A stretch of 64,000 nucleotides of DNA from Oehlia diaphana (GCA_003833135.1 QZLH01000125.1:80012-144011); one strand, 5' to 3'; shown: positions 41,127 through 54,468, counted from the stretch's first letter. Notes: generated by a model from the letters alone, not told the origin. Numbers and translations are program-made.

Positions 41127-43413
41127 TTAATCATCAAATATATAGTCATTATTATCATAATCCAACCATAATTCTTCTTCTAATTTATCATGAATTTGTA
41201 ACATAGCCATTTTATAAATTTTTAAATAATGTTCAACAGGTCCTTCAGGACGATTCCAACTTAATTTAAAAGCATCTTTAATTAATTTTCTTAAAAAAAT
41301 TTCTTTTTCTCTTATATCAGCATTCATTCTTTTCCAATCATTAATAGCCTCTATTATAGCCAATTTCATATTATCAAAAGATAAACTAATTTTTAGATGA
41401 TCAACCAATTCAAATAAATAAGAATTATAATCAGCTTTGTTATCATTTTCAGTTTTATTGACCAGGAATTCTTTTAAACCACCAACACCTGTGCTAATGA
41501 TAGGCATCCCAAATAATAAACCTTCAGCTGCAACTGATCCAGAACTTTCAGTTAAGCTTGGAATAAATAATATATCTGAAGCAGCTCTATATATAACATC
41601 CCAATCTTTCTGAAATTCTAAATCATCTATATAAATAATATTATCAGGTGAATTGGCTGATAATCTTTTTAACTTTTCTGAAGGATAATTATTTTTTTGT
41701 CCCATTATAATAAATTTCGCATCCATTTTCACAAACAATTCAACCGCAACATTAAAGAATTGTAATCCTTTACTATACTCAAATCTTCCAATATATAATA
41801 TTAAGGGTCTAATTAAATCCTCTTTATTTAATAAACCTTCTCTAATTAAATAGGCTTTTGCACTTTGTTTTGATGTTGCAACTAATTCTTGTGATGCTCC
41901 TTCAATTGATTCTGCGTACAAAAGGACTGGATCAAAATTATAAATATTTTTTGGAAAATTAGCATTACTTTCAACTAACATTGTATCATTAAATGGATTA
42001 TATGCAGTAAAATCTATTCCGTTTGTTATCCCAAACCATTGTCCTAGTTTTGCTTTATTCAATATATTTGGCATAATTAATTCTCTAAACGGAAATTCCA
42101 TTGGACCTTCAATCATTTCTTTTGCTAAAGTTTTTGATACGAATGTTACTATTTGTGAGTTATCTATAGCGTAACTTGACATATACATACGATTATTATA
42201 AAAATATTGGGGTTTATCTTGTCGAAATTTATCAAATTCAATGAATTTTTGTATATTAATTATATCATTAGAATAAAGTTGTTCCTCTAAATAATCATGA
42301 ATTGTATAAATTATAGCAGGAATTTTCTTTCCAAGTTTCCCACTTTTATGAAATTTTTTAAGAAATTCTATTGTGAGTGCATTAGATGAACCATGAATAT
42401 GTACAATATCAACGCCTCTCGTGTCACTTTTAGCGAATAATGGAGTATCAATCATTATATTTCTATAAGTAATAAATTCGGCGGCAGCTTTGCAAAAATA
42501 TAAGTCCATCCATTCGAGTGGTAAATCTGATTTGGTACTATAAATTTTTGCTCTGTTTGGCGCTTTAAATGCTTGATTTAATGGTACAACATTTGATGCT
42601 GGTCCAATCATAAATACACTGATTATATGAGATGGATGTTCTTTTGAATTATTTGCTAATACATCTTCATTGTTCATTATATTCCAAAAGAGTCTGTAAA
42701 CTAAAAATTTAACATCTTTCCATACTCCATTTCTATCTCGAACTTTAATTACGAATTGTGCGAATTTGTGTGGTCGATATAATTTACTTAAAAATGAATA
42801 ATATGGCATCACCACATTAACTATTATTGATGTATTTGTTGATTGTGCTCGTGATAATCCTGTTACCATTTGCCCTAACCCTCCTAATGATGCTTCTCCG
42901 AATTCTTTAGTAACGTGATAAATCGAAACTCCTTCTGGTAATTCTGTTGATGCATTTGAGTCTATTTCTACATATTTTACTGGTGAATAATCTTGTTTTT
43001 CTATTTTTGTAAATATTTCACATTTTTTATTTTTTGACGGGAAATAAATTTTCAGATTTCCATAAATTAGTTAGCGAATATTTAACGTTTAGCCAAAAAA
43101 GAATAATATCCAAAAACTTACCAATTATAAGAGGAGGAATGGTATTCATCCATGATGATACACCAGAAGTAAATATCATTAATCCTTTTATCATTGCAAA
43201 ACTAAGTAGTATTAAAGTAAAGAAAGTTAATAGTTTCATTCGCATAGGTATACGATATATTTTCTTCTTTATTTTATTTAATGCTAATTGTAAACGATTT
43301 GTTCTTGTATAATACATGTTTGACGATGAATGAAAAGTATATTTTTCATCATTTATTGGTAACGATGTATGCGATTCTGAGGGTGAACGCGCACTTGGTG
43401 AAGGCGATCTCAT
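41127..43413 (-). CDS. Membrane-anchored starch-synthase-like glycosyltransferase
   Basis: Two exons (43413-43122 and 43000-41127) join in phase to 721 residues. The N-terminus is Ser/Pro-rich and cytosolic by prediction, then a single membrane segment at about 60-80 (LLTFFTLILLSFAMIKGLMIF) makes a type II anchor. The rest is a GT-B glycosyltransferase with GEASLGGLGQMV, HIHGSSNALT, ITNGIDF, LILYIGRFEYSKGLQFF and PSLTESSGSVAAEGLLFG. The last has the E-x7-E motif of GT4/GT5 enzymes, and the first is the starch/glycogen synthase N-terminal signature. The lysine normally in KxGGLG is not present. Donor and acceptor sugars are unknown. It is one of the few genes here with a single intron, and it diverges from the dysferlin-domain gene. 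Confidence 0.85.
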
Positions 43414-43849
43414 AATTAAAAAGTGAGAAAAAAGGAACGAAAGAAAATCCTCTTATAAATATTATTCAGATAGAAACTAAATAATAATAATAATAAATAA
43501 TTGCAGTAAACTTTATTTGTTAATAATAAGTTATGTTGCATTCAAAGTGAAAAGTATTGGACTGAGTACAGTAGTATAAAAATAAACAAACATTTAGTAT
43601 TAACAAAATACTAAATTAGGTATTTAAATTAAATTATTAAGGGTTCAAGATTTATTAAACTCGTACAAATTGTTGTACAAATTGTTTACTTAAAATAAGT
43701 TCAATGTTCCTTGTGGCGTAAATAATGAGATATATGTTACGTAATTATTTGACCTAGACTATGAAAGATAAAGCATATGTAACTGAAACTTTGACATAAC
43801 TATAAATAAAACGTTAACCTAATTGATCAACTTTAATTTTTTTTTAACA
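43414..43849. promoter_or_regulatory. Divergent promoter, glycosyltransferase / DysF protein
   Basis: This 436 bp between two start codons must hold both promoters. It contains a short ATA/AAT run near 43478-43500. No specific site is recognised. Confidence 0.5.
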
Positions 43850-45403
43850 ATGGAAAACGACGAAATAATTGAAGAATCGAACGTTGCACCTCCTTGGACG
43901 GTCTTAGATTCTAAATCGAAAAAACCAAATAAGTTTGAGTCAATCAAGATCATAAGAGAACAGAAGGTATGATAAATTTATTAAAAAGTAAATATAAATA
44001 CTTTTTAAAAATTACTTTTTTATTTAGAATCCTGATTCGATTACAAGCGAACAAATAACTAAAAACAATTACGCATATGACATTCTTTATGAAAATCAAA
44101 GAGGGTAAGCATCTTTATCATTTAATCACAATATATCACTTCATTAATATTAATTTGTGCCCTTTCGTAGTTTATTTGTATTTGGATTACCAAAATTTAG
44201 TTCCAAAGCTTTAAATCAAATTGACCCACACACATGGACCGATAAAAATCAAAAGTACTTTTATATAATGTTACGTGTTTTGTGTTTTATTTATTTTTAC
44301 AGATATTTAATTTTCAATTTAATAATTTAATAGATATTCACCGATGGATATTCATAATTATCAATTACCAGATCCAACTTGGGAGTGGGTGGGTGCGTTG
44401 TGATTGTTTTATAAGTGATTTATTTCATTTTATATCATAAGTTAAGTATATTTTTCACTTTTAATATAGGTTCATAAAGAATGGATGATCGATATGTCTG
44501 GCGATATTGACGAGGGTAACACCACTTTCGATTATATTTCTTCGCATTTATTTATTATTTGAAAACTTTGATAAGATATATTTTCAATTATTAGAGGGAT
44601 GGGAATATGCTCTTAACTTTCATAACTCTAGTTGGCATGGTGAGTTATTTTATATTAGACCTTTTTTTATGTTATTTAGAAGTATAAGTTATATAATTTT
44701 TATAGGGTGCTATCAGCCATTTCGTTCTTTTGTTCGTCGAAGACGATGGATAAGATTACGTTGTAAGAAGGTAAATACGAAGTCATTGTTTTTTTTGTTT
44801 AACTCTGTTAATTTTTATAATGGCTAACAATCGGAATACTAGGGAGTAAAAGATAATTCAACGCCAAGCATTCCTGCAAGATCCCACGTAAACTCTGACG
44901 CAAAAACAGATGATTTCGAAGAGCTTTGGCAAAATGTTAAAACTTCAAGATTGGATAGAGAAAAATTGAAATTAATCGATGATTATATTAATGATCATAA
45001 TGATATAAACAATTTTTATGATAGGGTAAGTAAAAATTTTTCTTATGATTCAGTTCAGCAATATAATTTGACTTATTGATTTTATTCTAATTTCTTATAA
45101 AAGTTGAATGACCTTGTTAACATATTTGATCATCAAGAAAACTGTAAAAAATTCTTGGAAGAAAGTATTTGCTATTTAATTTTTTTTATATGTTTTGTTA
45201 CAGATTTATTAATTTATTCTTTTTTTTATTTAATATTTTAGTTGATATTATTACATTCAGATAAATCATGTCCAGATCTTAATCCATATATGTTAAAATT
45301 TTTCTCTGACGCAAGAGAATTATTGAATCATATTGAACAAAATATTAATAATGAAAAAATACAAAAAAAGATATCAAAAGGAAAAGAAAAACATATTGAA
45401 TGA
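43850..45403 (+). CDS. Dysferlin-domain protein (Spo73/Mug65/Pex23-like)
   Basis: About 300 residues in eight or nine exons. Residues 55-170 form a DysF domain: YDILYENQRGLFVFGLPKFS, PDPTWEWVHKEWMIDMSG, EEGWEYALNFHNSSWHG and the basic FVRRRRWIRLRCKK end, including the conserved Trp pairs. DysF domains occur in dysferlins, TECPR1, peroxisomal Pex30/Pex23 proteins and in yeast Spo73 and Mug65, which act at the prospore membrane. No transmembrane segment is seen, which favours the Spo73-like class over Pex30. The C-terminal third is helical and charged and ends in KISKGKEKHIE. The last junction is best made with a GTTAAC donor; the more obvious downstream donors give the wrong phase. Confidence 0.85.
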
Positions 45404-45829
45404 ATCTATCACGAATATTTTCTTATTTATGTTATATCTTATAGACACTATAATAATTTGACATTAAGTATAATTATAATAATGATGGTTATTTTTAATT
45501 AATTACTAAATTATTTGTTTATTATGAAAATTTACTGATTATGGAAAATTGGGAATATAAAAATGCATAATAATTTTTAAATATAATATTACTTTAACGG
45601 GAATGTAAACTTCAATATTTCCTACAAAGCTAATAGTATATGCACAGATAAAAACCTTTAGGTTTCACCCAACATGAGTTTTTTACACACGATATCATTT
45701 AATTAATTTATATTTATAAATATGTTGTTTTTATTATCTTATTCGATAAATCTAAAGGACAAATACGCATTATAATCCATTTTTAAAAAAATAATGTCAA
45801 AATTCAATACAACAAAATTACGGCCCTCT
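45404..45829. other. Convergent intergenic region
   Basis: This 426 bp contains the 3' ends of the DysF gene and NDUFA9. No additional feature is seen. Confidence 0.6.
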
Positions 45830-47662
45830 TCAGTATTCAACATGGTAAACACCTTTTTTAACTTTACCAATATCTTTACTAATAGGCTGATCAAAATGAG
45901 TATTACTCCTATATCTTCTAACAACTTGAATAGCTTTACTTTCTAAATCAACAAGTTCAACACCCAAATCACTAAAGGTTTTTACTTCCCCACCTCCTAC
46001 TGCTTTTCCAGGTCTATCACTTATACAATACCTCTCAATTTCATCTGGTGTTAAATAAGGCCAAGGTAAATAAGTTAATAATTTTGTAATACCTAATGCA
46101 ATCGGGCTAGGTACATTCAAACGGGTACGCTTTTTCTTCATAATATCGTCAATAATATCATAAATTTCTCGCATACTATATACAGCCGGTCCATATAATT
46201 CATATGTTGAAGAAAATGTTGTTTCATTTTTCATCATCGTTTCTAACGCTGTTGCCACATCAATTACCTGTAATAAAAGATATGTTAAAAGACAATAATT
46301 TGATCTAATTTTTATATATTTTATACATACGTAAACTGGACTAAATAATGTTTCTCCATGGTTAACCATCAATTCATATGGAAATCCTAAATTATTAGTG
46401 TTATTATCATTATTTAAAAATTTATTATATAAAATTAATTATAACGAACCTGATAATCTATTCAAAAATCTATCCTCAGGACCGAACATATATCCAGGAC
46501 GAACTATCGTTACATCAGGAAATTGTTCTTTAACAGCTTTTTCTCCTAATGCCTATTAATAATAAATCTAAAATAATTAAATAATAATTTACAATAGCGA
46601 ATTTATCAAGAAAATTATAAATATATTACCTTTGTTCGTAAAAATCTTGACGGGGAATTAATATCAGCATTTAAAGCTGATACATGAACTAACCTTGATA
46701 CATCAAATTTTTTACAAAGTTTCGCAATTCTTTCTGCCCCTTCTATATGAACCTTCTCGTAAGTAAAATTCCTAAAATTAAATATTTTTATAAATATTAA
46801 TAATGTTCTAAATATTAAAAAAGACTTTATTAAGCGCAATTACATTTAAAATTTATTATAAAATAATCACTTAGTTTCATAATCTCTTCCTATTAAGTTA
46901 TAGACAATATCAGAATGTCTAACAGCTTCAATAATATTTTGTTCATTACGGAGATCAAATTCCTAATTTTTAAAACGATATAATAATAAATAAAAAGCAT
47001 AAAAAATTCGAATTAAATATTGATTGATTATTTACCAAAAAAACAACTTGACCTAAATCTCCGGTAACTTTTAAATGCCTTTTCGCATCTTCATCACGAT
47101 ATGGCAAAACTACTTGAGTTCCATGTTTGGCTGTTGTACAAACATTCGGTTAAAAGAATTAATTAAATAAAATAATTATTAAAAAAAAAACAATTACCAA
47201 GTTTGCTGACAAGATAACGGCCCAAAAATCCCGTACTTCCAAAAACAGTCGCTATATGTCCACTAACCGAAGATCTATGAACATTTATTTATATACATAT
47301 TAATTACTAAAAATTTATTAATGTATAAAAAACTCTTGGCTTACATACCGACCTCCCGGACCATATTTAATAATAGGTTTCCCTGTTGTTTTTCTTACAA
47401 CAAGATCATGAGCAAATCGCTAAATATAAATATGAAGCTATTATTATCAAAAATAATTATTTATAATTCTTTATATAAAAACAAAATACCTTTTGTTTAA
47501 ATTGTTTAAATGTAGTTATACCAAAATTTTGCGTAAATCCTATTTAAAAAAAATTAATTAGTCAAAAATTACCCTTTTTTGAAACTTATAATATATTCAT
47601 TAAGTTGTAAAAAACTTTAACTTACGAGTTTTTAATAATGAAGTTGATGAATACATTACCAT
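45830..47662 (-). CDS. NDUFA9: NADH dehydrogenase subunit NDUFA9 (39/40 kDa)
   Basis: An accessory subunit of mitochondrial complex I with an SDR-type NAD(P)H-binding fold that stabilises the matrix/membrane arm junction. Eight or nine small exons join to about 385 residues. The start at 47662 (or the in-frame ATG at 47656) gives a basic presequence, and KFGPGGRSS-like KYGPGGRSSVSG follows. The Rossmann motif [20 protein letters not shown], then [41 protein letters not shown] and [18 protein letters not shown] all match the family. The C-terminal helix-rich part has [15 protein letters not shown] and [13 protein letters not shown]. The call is firm. Confidence 0.95.
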
Positions 47663-48682
47663 AAATAATGCCAGTAAAAAGAGAGACAACCTAAAACTAG
47701 AAACGATAAGTGGAATCTATTAAACCGACGTTACACAATATATTGAGATTCCCAATTTCAGTCATGTGATTTTACCAACTTGAACGAATTTAAAATTTTT
47801 CAAATTATTTTCTGTAATAAAAAAAGCCTGCGGTTAATCTTATTTTTTCTTTCCGTTGAAAAGCCGATAACTTTACATGAATAAATCATGCATATATTTA
47901 TCCATTTTATTAAGCAATGATTAAGCGAAATACGTTCACGCAGTACAATTATAAAAACACATACTATGCACATAAATTAAAAATTTTTTTTTATTGGCGT
48001 TGAATTTACTAATTTAACACGTTGAAATTATGTCATATTGTTCGTTATCAGGATTATTCAATAAATTGAATTGAAATTTCAAAATTATGAATGCCAAGTT
48101 TTAAGCTACACCGGATAATTTTTTGTTGCATCCAGCAATATAAATGCGCGATACTTCAGAAAATTAGATTATCGTACTATTTTCTAAGAATTATATGAAT
48201 AGAAGCGCATAATATTTATGACGTACTCCAATATTTGAAGAGGCGGCGAAGACTAAAAGTTCTGGATAAGACATTATGCAATTAAGGTGAAGCAACTTCT
48301 AGACTTGTAAATCAATACCATTTTTCATGCAGAATTTCTCAAAAAAAAATGGAAAAATGTGAAATTTGTCAGCATTACGAAGACGGCTAAAGTTAAATGA
48401 ATTAATCTGGTTTGTGGAGAGTATAAAAGAGGGAACCTTGAGCAAAATGCTCGACGACAGGGAAATATTGTCACATGTTTTTTTTAATCAACTCAAATTT
48501 TAACAAATCGCGTCTTAATTAACCGTGGCATCAGAGATAGCCAATATAATACTAAGTTTGTTAAATTTGTTAAATCAATATCATATATATTGTATGCTAA
48601 AAGTAAGTTTAAAAAAACTTGAAATATCATCAGATCACACAGTAATTAAAAGATATTTGAGATATTTAAAATACTTAAATAT
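47663..48682. other. Intergenic region between NDUFA9 and PGDH
   Basis: This 1.0 kb holds the NDUFA9 promoter and the 3' end of the phosphoglycerate dehydrogenase gene. No open frame resembling a protein, tRNA or repeat array is visible. Confidence 0.6.
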
Positions 48683-50311
48683 TTAATATACAATTCGAGT
48701 CGATATGTTCGCTCTATTTGAACTCACGGTTTCATAAATTTTTCTAATATCTTGATCGTCTACATTAGAAATATCAGCCATCATGTAAGCAATATTGCCT
48801 CGTGAATCTGAATATTGTTTATCAACATTGTGATCAGAAAGAATTTCATTGATTTCCTATAAGTTAAATATGTTAAATAATATTGCAAATTAATTAAAGA
48901 AATAATATTTTAAACATTATCTAGCTACCCTAAGTACACCAGGCACATTGTAATGGCAAAAAAGTAAACGAATCGTTTTATCTGTATCTTGAATAGCACG
49001 AAGATCAATTTCCGGAAAGTTGACAGCGCCAATTGAAGTACCACAGTTAATATACTTTATTATTGCAGCCCCTACTTCAGCGCCAATCATATACTGCGCC
49101 TCCTCAGTTGATCCACCTTTCAAATTAAAAATAATTTAGTAAATAAGTAATGGTCCGATAATATTATACTAAATAAGAATAACCAACCAATATGTGGCGT
49201 TAAGATCACATTTTTACAAGCCAAAAGGTCAGATGTCCAAGAGTTCAATTCATTATTAAAAAATTGGCCATTTGATGCCGGTTCCTTTGGAAATACATCT
49301 ATCGCAGCACCTAGCAAATGACCATTCTGTAAAGCTTTGATCAATGGAGGAATCTGGACAATTGTGCCACGAGAAGCATTTATTAGATAGCTTCCTTTTT
49401 TCATACGCGCAATTTCTTCCTCTCCAATCATATTTTTAGTTTCTTCTGTTTCAGGAACGTGTAAAGACACAAAGTCCGAACGTTCTAAAAGTTCATACAA
49501 CGTATTGACCTGTTTAGCTGTCCCCATAGGCATCAGCTGAATAATATCATGGAAAAATACTGTCATTCCCATAGCTTCAGCAAGAACCGATAATTGTGAT
49601 CCAATATGACCATAACCTACGATACCTATAAAAGAATGCCGGTAAAATCTATGTTATATATTATATTATTCATAATTACATGAATGAAAGACATAAACTT
49701 ACCAAGAGTCTTTCCACGAATTTCATAGCATTGGGAAGAAACTTTATTCCAGTTCCCTTGATGTAATTCTATGTTTCGATCACCCAATTGTCTAGACAAT
49801 GAAATAATCTCAGCAATAATTAATTCTGCAACACTTCTACTGTTGCTGAATGGAGAATTGAATACTGCAATGCCTCGATTAGCAGCAGCTTCAAGATCAA
49901 CTTGATTAGTTCCAATACAGAAGCATCCAATCACCAAGAGTTTTTTAGCTTCCTGGATAACTTTTTTAGTGAGCTTAGTTTTAGAACGAATACCAATCGC
50001 GTGAACATCACGGATTTTTTCAATAAGAACATCTTCTGGAAGTGCTTTTTTGATTGATTCAACCTATTTTGTGCATAGATATTAATATAATATATAAAAT
50101 GATAACCGTATTTGCAACAAAATTTGAAAACTTTATAATTTACCTGATATCCTTCTTTTTCTAAAAGAGATATACCCCTCTGGTTCAAATTTTCGAGCAA
50201 TAAAATTTTTATTTCACCAGAATCAAAAGGCTTAAGTGCTTTAGGATGTGACTGTGTAAAAGAGGATGAGCGCGTTAACCTTACAACGGGTGATGCTACT
50301 TCTTGAGACAT
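48683..50311 (-). CDS. D-3-phosphoglycerate dehydrogenase
   Basis: First enzyme of serine synthesis from 3-phosphoglycerate, NAD-dependent. Five exons encode about 470 residues. A Ser/Thr-rich N-terminus (SPVVRLTRSSSFTQSHPKAL) resembles the yeast Ser3/Ser33 leader. The catalytic and cofactor motifs are GCFCIGTNQVDL, FNSPFSNSRSVAELII, IVGYGHIGSQ (nucleotide site), INASRGTIV and TPHIGGSTEEAQ (catalytic Arg and His). The C-terminal ACT domain (VPGVLREINEIL ... STRIVY) implies allosteric control by serine. It is full length and intact. Its stop is reached through an exon ending at 48683. It lies upstream of NDUFA9 on the same strand but 1 kb apart, so the two are not linked in an operon-like way. 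Confidence 0.95.
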
Positions 50312-50878
50312 TATTAATTTTTAAATATTTTTTTTTGATAATGTTCAAGTAGGAAGTAAGCAACTGGTTTAAAAAATAAGGAAATCATGAGGGTTTTTTA
50401 TAGATAAAATATTGTTGTACATCTTTAGTGCTTTTCCGCTTTACTCCTCTGCCTTATTAAAGTTTCCCGTTTTTCTGTTTTTTTTTTTATAAAAAACCAA
50501 TATAAAAAGTTAGGAAGATCGGCAATTATAAATCAAAAAAGATAATCGATAATCGGAATCAAATAACTAATCAATCACAACCGCAATAATAAGTTTCACT
50601 TGTGTTATGTTTCCTTTTTTGGCATTATTTAGTCAGCAACAGTCATAAACGTTCAACAGAAAAATTCTTTTTGAAGACATAATTTTGTAATAATTTAATG
50701 TTCTTTTAATTTTTAAAGACATAATTTTATAATAATTTATTAATTAATATACTTCTACGTAAGGTAGCTAAGGTAACACAATATGTCCCGTCTGATTATA
50801 TTATAGCAATTTAAAATATGCATTAAAAATAACACTTCAGGCTTAATTATGGTTTTGAAAAGGAATATATGTAAAATG
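50312..50878. other. Intergenic region between PGDH and asparaginase
   Basis: This 567 bp contains the promoter of phosphoglycerate dehydrogenase and the 3' end of the asparaginase gene. A short near-repeat (AAGACATAATTTTGTAATAATTTA and a shortened copy, near 50675-50745) is the only structure seen. Confidence 0.6.
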
Positions 50879-52329
50879 TCAGATATAAACATTTGGTATA
50901 CCATCGGATACTCTGATATATCCTCTATACATTCCACTTGTATTAAACGGCATCGCAACTAATGCATAGGAGAAAACGTAAAATTATTAAAAGATTCTTG
51001 CTGCAAATTTAGTAACAATTAGAGCTTACCATTGCCATATTTGTCTAACGCAATTACTCCTCCACCACCCCCAACTTTTCCAAGATTTTTAATAACATTA
51101 TAAGCCGCTTCATCTACACTCTCACCAAGATAGCGCATTCTGGATGATACATCTTGAGCAATACCATATCTAATAAAAAACTATAGTGAAATAAATGGTT
51201 AAAATAATTGATAAATAATTAATCAAAATCGTCAACTTTTTACCTCTCCATTACCGGTTCCACTAACACCACAAGTTTCATTATCTGCCCAAGTACCACA
51301 CGCTATCAATGGTGTGTCTCCTATTCGGCCATCTTTCTTATTGTTCATTCCACCTTTCAATCAATAAGAATATTGGTAAATAATTATTGCTAGGATGTGC
51401 TTTATTACTCAGATTTATTACTCAGATGTACCTGTAGAAGTAGCTGTAGCAATGATTCCATTTTTATCAACAGCAACAGCTCCAACAGTTCCCATAGGGT
51501 ATGGTGATGAGTCCATTTCCAAATAATTATTGTTATCTTTTTCCAATCCTTCCAAATGCTGTTTCCATCTCTTTTTTGTCCAAAAGTAATTAGGGTCAAC
51601 AATTTCTAATCCTTTCTTTTCAGCATACTCTTCAGCCACTATACCACCAAGAAATACATGTGGATTCTCTGGATCAAGTAAGAGTGTTTTGGCTAAAGTA
51701 ATCGGATTCTTTACTGTATGTAATAAAGTGCTTGCACCGGCTGGATGATTGGAAGTTCCAATCATAATTGAAGATTCAAGTTCATTCTATAAAAAACATA
51801 TCAATGTCGTTGCATTTAATAAAGCTGCCTAAAAAAACCTTTGATTACCTTTCCACCGATTGTAAAGACAGATCCTTTACCAGCATTAAAGAGAGGACAA
51901 TCTATTAAACACAAAAAAGTGAATTCCGATTTAAATAATAAATTTATTTTTAAATTTTATCTAATACAACCTTCCATTATCCTAACTGCAGCTTCTACAG
52001 CGTCAATTGAATTTCCTCCACTTAATAAAATTCTATGACCTGCCATTAAAGATTCTTTTAGTGCATCGAGATATTCCTTTTTTACAGAATAATTTTCACG
52101 GACAATGGTTCCTGCACCACCATGAATCACTAATGTAGGGCCATGATTAATTTCAACTTTCTGCACATTTAAAAGAATTTTTATTTAAAAAGATGGGCTT
52201 ATTTTATTGATAATAGTGTATATTAACCTCATTCGAGTTTACTAGTCTGGATCTTTCTCTTAAATTATCACCCAGAATTAATGTATATAAATCGTTTAGA
52301 ACTGATAAACATCCGACGTTTTTTGGCAT
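50879..52329 (-). CDS. Isoaspartyl peptidase / L-asparaginase (Ntn hydrolase)
   Basis: Plant/ASRGL1-type N-terminal-nucleophile hydrolase that cuts isoaspartyl dipeptides and asparagine after self-cleavage. About 330 residues in seven exons. The first exon (52329-52228) uses ATG 52329, encodes a 34-residue leader and joins in phase to [17 protein letters not shown]; the only closer in-frame initiator would be a GTG, which is unlikely in a fungus. Then come [11 protein letters not shown], the cleavage site GTVGAVAVD with its nucleophilic threonine, [14 protein letters not shown] and [10 protein letters not shown]. The last exon reads [15 protein letters not shown], a family end motif. The leader has no clear signal peptide. 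All catalytic residues appear to be kept. Confidence 0.93.
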
Positions 52330-52903
52330 CGTGAAATTTGTTGAAAAAAGATAATTATCGCGGGTTTATATATATTTATCGTGATAAGTCTAATCCACGA
52401 ATAGAATGAGCCGATAACTTTAATAACCTTGAAGAAGAAAATCATCTGTATTTTTAGAAACAAGGTTATTACAATTTGAATTCCATTCGACCAATTTAAC
52501 ACGAAAGCCCCTGATCTTCCGCTCTCCATATAAGTTATTTATTAGTAATTACAATTATTTCTTTAAGTCGTCTATAAACAATCTCACAATAAACACGGAC
52601 ACTACTTGTATTATACCGCAACGGTAGTTGCTATCGGCGAAATGGGCTTCATCGAATACTACTATTAGGTTTAATTCGGTGCTTATTTCCTAACTTATAT
52701 AGTATTCTCCGCTGGTAGCAATCCGGATCCTTAATCCGGTCAATTTGGATTGATCCGATCATCTGGGATCAGTCCGGAATTCGGATAGCCTAAATTATGC
52801 CTTAAGGAGTCATAACTTGTTCATGTAGCTTGTCCATTATGGCAATCACATTTAAACGAACGGTTTTATCACCTCAATTCCGTTTGTGAATACATATCTT
52901 CAA
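52330..52903. promoter_or_regulatory. Divergent promoter, asparaginase / RPC34
   Basis: This 574 bp between two start codons holds both promoters. A GC-richer cluster at 52721-52797 contains repeated and inverted ATCCGGAT-like words. They include CCGGATCCTTAATCCGG, which can form a small hairpin, and TCCGGAATTCGGAT. Confidence 0.5.
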
Positions 52904-54468
52904 ATGCAGAAAACAGAAGTTACCGAGGATGATTGGATGGTTTGGGATGTTATAAATTCTCGCGGACAGGTAAGCTTTATCGAATATTATTTCTTGATCT
53001 CCTTTGTTAAATATAAAAGAAAGTTAACTCTTTTTTTTTGATTAGTGAAAAAAATTTTTTTTTTTAATTAGGTTTTTGTTGATGAAATTAAAATCCATGA
53101 ATTGATTCAAGAAATATTACCTGATACTTCATGGGAAATATTTCAAGATATCTTACTCAATTTGTACGAAGTTGTAAGTGTAAAAATGAAATTCAATTGG
53201 TTTGATATATTATCAATTTATTTTTCCAACTCAATTTAATTATAGGGATTAGTAAGAAAACGGCAAACTCATGATGAAAGATACATGTATCAAGCACGTT
53301 CTAAAGAAACAGCAACAAAGTAAGTTATTGAAAAATATGTATTTTTAGGTATTCGATTAACTAATAATTCGTGAAATTTTTTAGACTTCAATCTCTCGAA
53401 AATCATGAATTCGAGATTTACGAACTTATTGAGAATTCAGAACGCAAAGGTGATATATTATAATACCTTTTCTTAATAAAGTAAATTAATTCACCAATTA
53501 GTTACATCTTTACTCAGGTATCTCGAAGACTGATATCCAAAAACAAATAAAATTAGTACAGTCTTTAGTTGAAAGTAGCTTAAAGAACATGCAAGAACAG
53601 AAGTTAATTAAAGAAGTTAAACCAAAGGTAGAACATAAGCTAAAAAATTTTTTATACGGATATTGGTATTAATTTTAACAAGTTTTCATTATTGTCTAAT
53701 GTGTTTTTTTCCTTCTCTTTTATTTAGACTAAGAAGCTGTATATGTTATTTGATATTAAACCTCATGATGAATCACTAAGTAGATTACTATATACCAATG
53801 GAGAACCGGATACATTTGTCGTGGAATCTTTAAAATCAATATGTTATAACTTTATTTATCGCAGAGTATTACAAGAACTCTATTTTTTTGATATATTTAC
53901 TTATTTGTTTATTTAATCATTTCAATAATTAAAATCATGTATAATTTTATGTTTAGAGTTTTCCCAGGGGAATGGATGAAGATGCAATCTTTTATCCAAA
54001 CTATAACGGTTACGTAACTTTATCAAAGGTTGTACAATGTGTACAAGAAACAAAAGTTACAGAAATAGAAATTGAAGAAGCTGATATAAAACAAATTCTT
54101 GATGTACTTATATTTGAAGGAAAAATCATGAAAAAATTTATTAGTAATGTAGATCCAAATTCAATGAAAACTGATGATAATCGTTCTGATTCTCAATTTG
54201 TTTATATAGCCAAAAGGGCTAGAAATATAAATAATGCTTGGACTCAAGCTCCATGTGGAAGATGTCCAGTATGTATAAGTTTTGGTTTATAGTATTATTA
54301 AAAATTTTTTAACTTGTTTTCTTTCAGTTTTTTGAAAACGAATGTACGGAAAATGGCGAAATTTCTCCATCGACTTGTATATTTTTCCCTCAATGGCTTA
54401 ATAAGGCGATTAATATGATACAAAATGATGATGATAATGAGAAAGGAAAAGACACTCTTGATTGGTGA
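52904..54468 (+). CDS. RNA polymerase III subunit RPC34/RPC6
   Basis: A subunit of the Pol III RPC82/34/31 heterotrimer that contacts TFIIIB and opens the promoter. About eight exons encode roughly 335 residues. Two winged-helix regions are seen: IYELIENSERKGISKTDIQKQ, then LVESSLKNMQEQKLIKEVK. KTKKLYMLFDIKPHDE and a third wing (EADIKQILDVLIFEGKI) follow. The C-terminal APCGRCPFFENECTENGEI, then PSTCIFFPQWL, keeps the four cysteines that bind a 4Fe-4S cluster in the family. An asparagine/aspartate-rich tail follows. The match to human POLR3F runs the length of the protein. Confidence 0.94.

Noticed and set aside
45115..45245. Last DysF-gene intron starting at the obvious GTATTT donor
   Set aside because: That donor leaves the final exon out of frame. 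A GTTAAC donor upstream gives the correct phase.
52100..52166. Asparaginase start at a GTG codon at 52166
   Set aside because: A fungus should not use GTG here. An upstream ATG exon (52329-52228) joins in phase with good splice borders.
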